Positions 61,085 through 64,000 of a DNA stretch of 64,000 nucleotides are shown piece after piece. The DNA lies in contig OZ123195.1 of the NCBI GenBank assembly GCA_964204605.1, positions 372,001 to 436,000 of the forward strand, read 5' to 3'. A program made the position numbers and the translations under genes. How positions within the stretch are numbered: the stretch's first letter is position 1; the number at the start of each line of letters is the position of its first letter. The stretch comes from UBA961 sp014191195 (GTDB taxonomy: Bacteria > Bacteroidota > Ignavibacteria > Kapaibacteriales > UBA961). The notes below the pieces were generated by a model. It did not search any database and was not told where the DNA came from. It saw only the letters and a program-made list of their open reading frames with translations.

Positions 61085-63223
61085 TTAGTGTATTGGTGTT
61101 TCAATTTGAATTTGAACTGTTCTTGAATAACTTCTGCCTTGGGGAGAATCATTATTATATAAAAGGATATTACTACCCATAGGAATTATATCAGTTCTTG
61201 AATCAGGTATATCTAACTTTCTTTGTACTTCTAGACATCTTTTTTTAGTTAATTCTTGATTATAAAGTTTCTCACCTGTGATATCTGCATACCCTGTTAT
61301 TATTACCTTTGAATTAGGCGAAATAAATGATTTAATAGTATTAATAATCTCTACATTTTTTTTATCTAATTCAGCACTATTATGATCAAAAAGCAATAAG
61401 GAGAATCTATCAATTTTCTTGTCATCTTTAAATTCTTCTCTTTTCTTTTTAATAGTAAGTTGTTGTAATGTAATCTCTTTTTCAATGGTTTGCTCATTTC
61501 CATTTGTATCTAAAGCATGAAGTTTTACCTTAATCGGTTCCTCGGTTACAATAGATTTATTTACTGGTATATCCCATATATATGGTTGATTCGGGATTTT
61601 ACCTGTACCTTTATACATTTGAAACACAATACCATTTTGCATGATAGATATATCCCACGATGCTAATGAATCTGAAGATGTTTCTAATGGATTAATCTCT
61701 AATAATGGAGGATTTGCCGATATCTCAATTGTTTTTTTAATGATTGGTTTTATAAGGGATAATGAATTTGATTCAATTTCTACTCTACTATTTTCAGCTT
61801 GTCCTAATGGATTTGTATTGCTAGAGGGCTTCTTAGGCAAAGTTCCAATAACTTTATTAATTCTGGAATTAGGTATTGACCATGTATTATGTAAATACTT
61901 TGCTACTTCATTGGCTCTTTTTTCACTGATTCCTTCGATTGTATCTTTACCTGAAGTATTATTATTTCCTATGATCAATACAGATCCTTTTTCAGATTGC
62001 ATTCTAAATCCAATAATATTTAACATGTCTTTGTAAATATTTAATGTCGATGAGGTAATATTATTCTCACTAAACGCTTTGGATTCAGCACTATTTAATA
62101 CATGTTGAGAAGTTGATGATAATTCATATTCACCTTCATTAAAAAACACATAAGGCAGTAAAGGAAAAGTTTCTGTTGTTTCAATTTCTTCGATCTGAAT
62201 AGTTGGGTCTTTTGTACGATTACCTTTTTTGTCTATGCCAGAGGTTTGCATAGATAATGAAAGTGCCTTTTTAGCTTTGATGATGGGAATTTCTTTGATG
62301 TATGATTCCGACATATATATAGTTTGAATGATGGTATTGTCTATTACTTTTTCCTTTATTTCTGTAGATTTACGATCAATTCTATGCTGAATATTTGTAA
62401 TACCTGATATCTGATGAATAATAGTATCTCTTTGATAGATAGTATCTTTTATGTACAATTTTTCTTTTGTAGGAAGAATACCACTTTTGAATGATAAGCC
62501 CAATTGTAGAGTATTCACTTTCCAATCTAAGGTGCTTAAAGAAATAAATGGTAAATGATAAGAGATATAAGGAGAAATAAACATATGATTAGAAATTGGC
62601 AGATCATAACTTATTGCAATATCACCACTTAATAGAATTTGTGAATATTCTGGGATTATTCCATTTGCTTCATTTCTTACTCTTTTTGCATCTAAAAATG
62701 TGGCATTTGATGGACTAATGAGTGTTTCTTTTTGTTCGAAATTTGCACTCATTACATAATATGCACCAACTGAAGCAGATAAGAATAATGAATTACTTAT
62801 TTGATAAAGTAGGGAAGGCTGAATATGTATTTGTAATAAGTTCGCAACAATTGAATGTTCTACAGTAATTGGGGCGCTAATTGTATCAAAAGGAGCATTG
62901 GGATTTCTAATAAATTGGAACCCAATATTTTCATTAGATAATAAAGTGCCACTGGGATTATGAATACCTATTCTAAGGCCTGCATACAATGAATTATTAA
63001 GTGGAATTTGCAGAAGACCACCTATTGCATAACCTAAACCAGTTCCATTCTCAAATTGTAAGCAACAATTTGGATAACCTTGTATTTCTTTAAAATTAGC
63101 ATTATGAGTATTCATGTTTATACCAGCATAAGCACCCCAATACCAGGATGGTTTATCTTGAGCATCAACTCGATAACATTGTATTAAAGCTAAAAGTAAG
63201 ATTATTATTGTAATATGTTTCAT
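61085..63223 (-). CDS. Beta-barrel / dual OmpA-like outer-membrane protein
   Basis: A 712-residue exported protein (signal peptide ending YRVDAQ). A probable outer-membrane barrel (about 25-250) opens with WYWGAYAGINMNTHNANF and resembles PorT/OmpA-type barrels. A spacer follows, then an OmpA-like domain (about 360-500: FPLLPYVFFNEGEYELS, ISEKRANEVAKYLHNTW, ENSRVEIES), a beta segment and a second OmpA-like domain (about 600-712: LLLFDHNSAELDKKNVEI, VIITGYADITGEK, SRTVQIQIETP). The C-terminal half matches that of the protein at 34447. ATG 63223 is preferred over TTG 63229. Confidence 0.82.
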   Translation of the reverse strand: MKHITIIILLLALIQCYRVDAQDKPSWYWGAYAGINMNTHNANFKEIQGYPNCCLQFENGTGLGYAIGGLLQIPLNNSLYAGLRIGIHNPSGTLLSNENIGFQFIRNPNAPFDTISAPITVEHSIVANLLQIHIQPSLLYQISNSLFLSASVGAYYVMSANFEQKETLISPSNATFLDAKRVRNEANGIIPEYSQILLSGDIAISYDLPISNHMFISPYISYHLPFISLSTLDWKVNTLQLGLSFKSGILPTKEKLYIKDTIYQRDTIIHQISGITNIQHRIDRKSTEIKEKVIDNTIIQTIYMSESYIKEIPIIKAKKALSLSMQTSGIDKKGNRTKDPTIQIEEIETTETFPLLPYVFFNEGEYELSSTSQHVLNSAESKAFSENNITSSTLNIYKDMLNIIGFRMQSEKGSVLIIGNNNTSGKDTIEGISEKRANEVAKYLHNTWSIPNSRINKVIGTLPKKPSSNTNPLGQAENSRVEIESNSLSLIKPIIKKTIEISANPPLLEINPLETSSDSLASWDISIMQNGIVFQMYKGTGKIPNQPYIWDIPVNKSIVTEEPIKVKLHALDTNGNEQTIEKEITLQQLTIKKKREEFKDDKKIDRFSLLLFDHNSAELDKKNVEIINTIKSFISPNSKVIITGYADITGEKLYNQELTKKRCLEVQRKLDIPDSRTDIIPMGSNILLYNNDSPQGRSYSRTVQIQIETPIH

Positions 63224-63243
63224 GTGCAATGAACTATAAGTAT

Positions 63244-63714
63244 TTATTGTAAAACAGCATAATCTTCATAATCTATAACTAACTTTCTATAATCATCATG
63301 TATTCTTTCGGGTGCATTTGTGATCGGATTAAGATTAACTAGAACACCAGTTGCTTGTACAATTAATTTATTTTCTGGATAGGATAGAATGATTTGATCA
63401 AAAATGAGAGAAGAATTATGGATTTCTGAAACTCTTGTTAGAATGATATATGATTGATCAAACTGAACTGGTGAAACATAAGTAATTTCATTTTTTGCGA
63501 CAACAAATCGGTCTTTTGTAATGAATGTTTCGGAGTCAATAGATATTCCAATAGACCTAAAATATTCAATTCTAGATTCTTCCAGCCAGTATATATATAT
63601 GGCATTATGTACTATGTTTTGTCTATCAACTTCGAAGCTTTTTACTTTTCCAGTCAAACGATGTTTATATCTAGCACTATCAATTGTATGTTTTGGATTT
63701 TGTAATTGTTTCAT
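63244..63714 (-). CDS. Acyl-CoA thioesterase (hotdog fold, 4HBT type)
   Basis: A 156-residue single-domain hotdog thioesterase. The N-terminal helix segment NIVHNAIYIYWLEESRIEYFRSIGI matches the 4-hydroxybenzoyl-CoA thioesterase/YbgC pattern (VxxxxYxxxxExxRxEYLR), with Asn where a catalytic Asp is usual. The substrate is unknown. It lies 20 bases upstream of the OmpA protein gene on the same strand. Confidence 0.82.
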   Translation of the reverse strand: MKQLQNPKHTIDSARYKHRLTGKVKSFEVDRQNIVHNAIYIYWLEESRIEYFRSIGISIDSETFITKDRFVVAKNEITYVSPVQFDQSYIILTRVSEIHNSSLIFDQIILSYPENKLIVQATGVLVNLNPITNAPERIHDDYRKLVIDYEDYAVLQ

Positions 63715-63742
63715 ATTGAAGTAGGCTGTCTATTATAAAGTA

Positions 63743-64000
63743 TTATTGAGCTAATACTTGTAAAGCTTCTACAGCAATTTGAGCTGCTTGTATAGTTTGA
63801 TCTGTAGAAACTTGAAAATGAAATACGGCTCTTACACAATTGGAGCGTCCCATAGATATAATAAGATGTCTTTTCTTACATTCATCAATAAAATCTAATG
63901 GTCTAATTCCTTGTAAACATTCAATAATTACAATATTCGTATCAACTTTTTGATTACTATTAGCAATAGTGCATAATCCTGAATTTGCAATCATTTCTGC
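63743..64000 (-). CDS. Threonine aldolase-like PLP enzyme (C-terminal end, partial)
   Basis: The 3' end of a gene that begins beyond base 64000; the frame stays open to the edge. The roughly 85 residues read (AEMIANSGLCTIANSNQKVDTNIVIIECLQG...HLIISMGRSNCVRAVFHFQVSTDQTIQAAQIAVEAL) match the small C-terminal domain of fold-type I threonine aldolases: NIV followed by a substrate-loop MGxxxxRAVFHxxV. The active-site lysine lies outside the window. A related PLP lyase is possible. Confidence 0.72.
   Translation of the reverse strand, partial: AEMIANSGLCTIANSNQKVDTNIVIIECLQGIRPLDFIDECKKRHLIISMGRSNCVRAVFHFQVSTDQTIQAAQIAVEALQVLAQ

Noticed and set aside
1..64000. tRNA, rRNA or riboswitch genes in the gaps
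   Set aside because: Gaps are short and AT-rich; no cloverleaf, rRNA segment or known riboswitch core was recognised by eye. A covariance-model search would be decisive.

Overview
The window is an AT-rich, densely coded bacterial chromosome segment. It looks like a Gram-negative member of the Bacteroidota/Chlorobiota/Kapabacteria neighbourhood. The lineage is inferred from gene content: a fused lpxC-fabZ gene, BamA and two Skp-like chaperones in one operon with lpxD and lpxA, a BrxA/BrxB-type bacilliredoxin, a cysteine-rich PSP1 (RicT-like) protein, DUF4159/DUF4175-type proteins, a two-component-regulator-type beta-propeller protein and several PD40/OmpA envelope proteins. No rRNA, tRNA, CRISPR array, transposase or integrase was seen.

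Layout. 1-5809: the 3' end of rpoC with a clear terminator, hutH, prfB read through a programmed +1 frameshift, a small membrane protein and a bacilliredoxin. 5897-12035: an AI-2E-type permease, an FAD oxidoreductase and a large TPR/DUF3857/transglutaminase protein. 12036-17199: an accessory island. It holds a propeller-adenylyl cyclase gene built of 126-bp repeats and broken by two compensating indels, followed by a Bro-N domain gene. A 117-bp direct repeat, copied from the 3' end of the preceding gene, brackets the cyclase, and REP-like palindromic repeats lie around it. 17200-24087: a RicT-like protein and a DUF2007 protein, a five-gene minus-strand operon (dcd, DUF1684 lipoprotein, sixA-like, trxB, methyltransferase), an arginase-family hydrolase, a membrane protein and a YbaK-type deacylase. 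24295-32666: an envelope-biogenesis operon (uppS, bamA, two skp-like genes, lpxD, lpxC-fabZ, lpxA, vanZ-like).

32671-48550: an exported superoxide dismutase, an MGMT-type alkyltransferase, a biotinyl-carrier protein, a PD40/OmpA protein with terminator, a phosphohexomutase, a DUF4159 + DUF4175-like + two thioredoxin-fold block, argH, and an MBL-fold/Rieske/queG/pirin run. 48674-57968: a second envelope block (large TPR protein, outer-membrane barrel, SPOR protein, TonB-like protein, small membrane protein), then UDP-glucose-dehydrogenase-type and glycosyltransferase genes for surface polysaccharide. 57985-64000: minus-strand pyrG, icd, a second dual-OmpA protein, a thioesterase and the 3' end of a threonine-aldolase-like gene.

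Most of the window is housekeeping and cell-envelope biogenesis. The least ordinary part is 11944-17064, where repeat structure, different base and codon use and gene breakage occur together.
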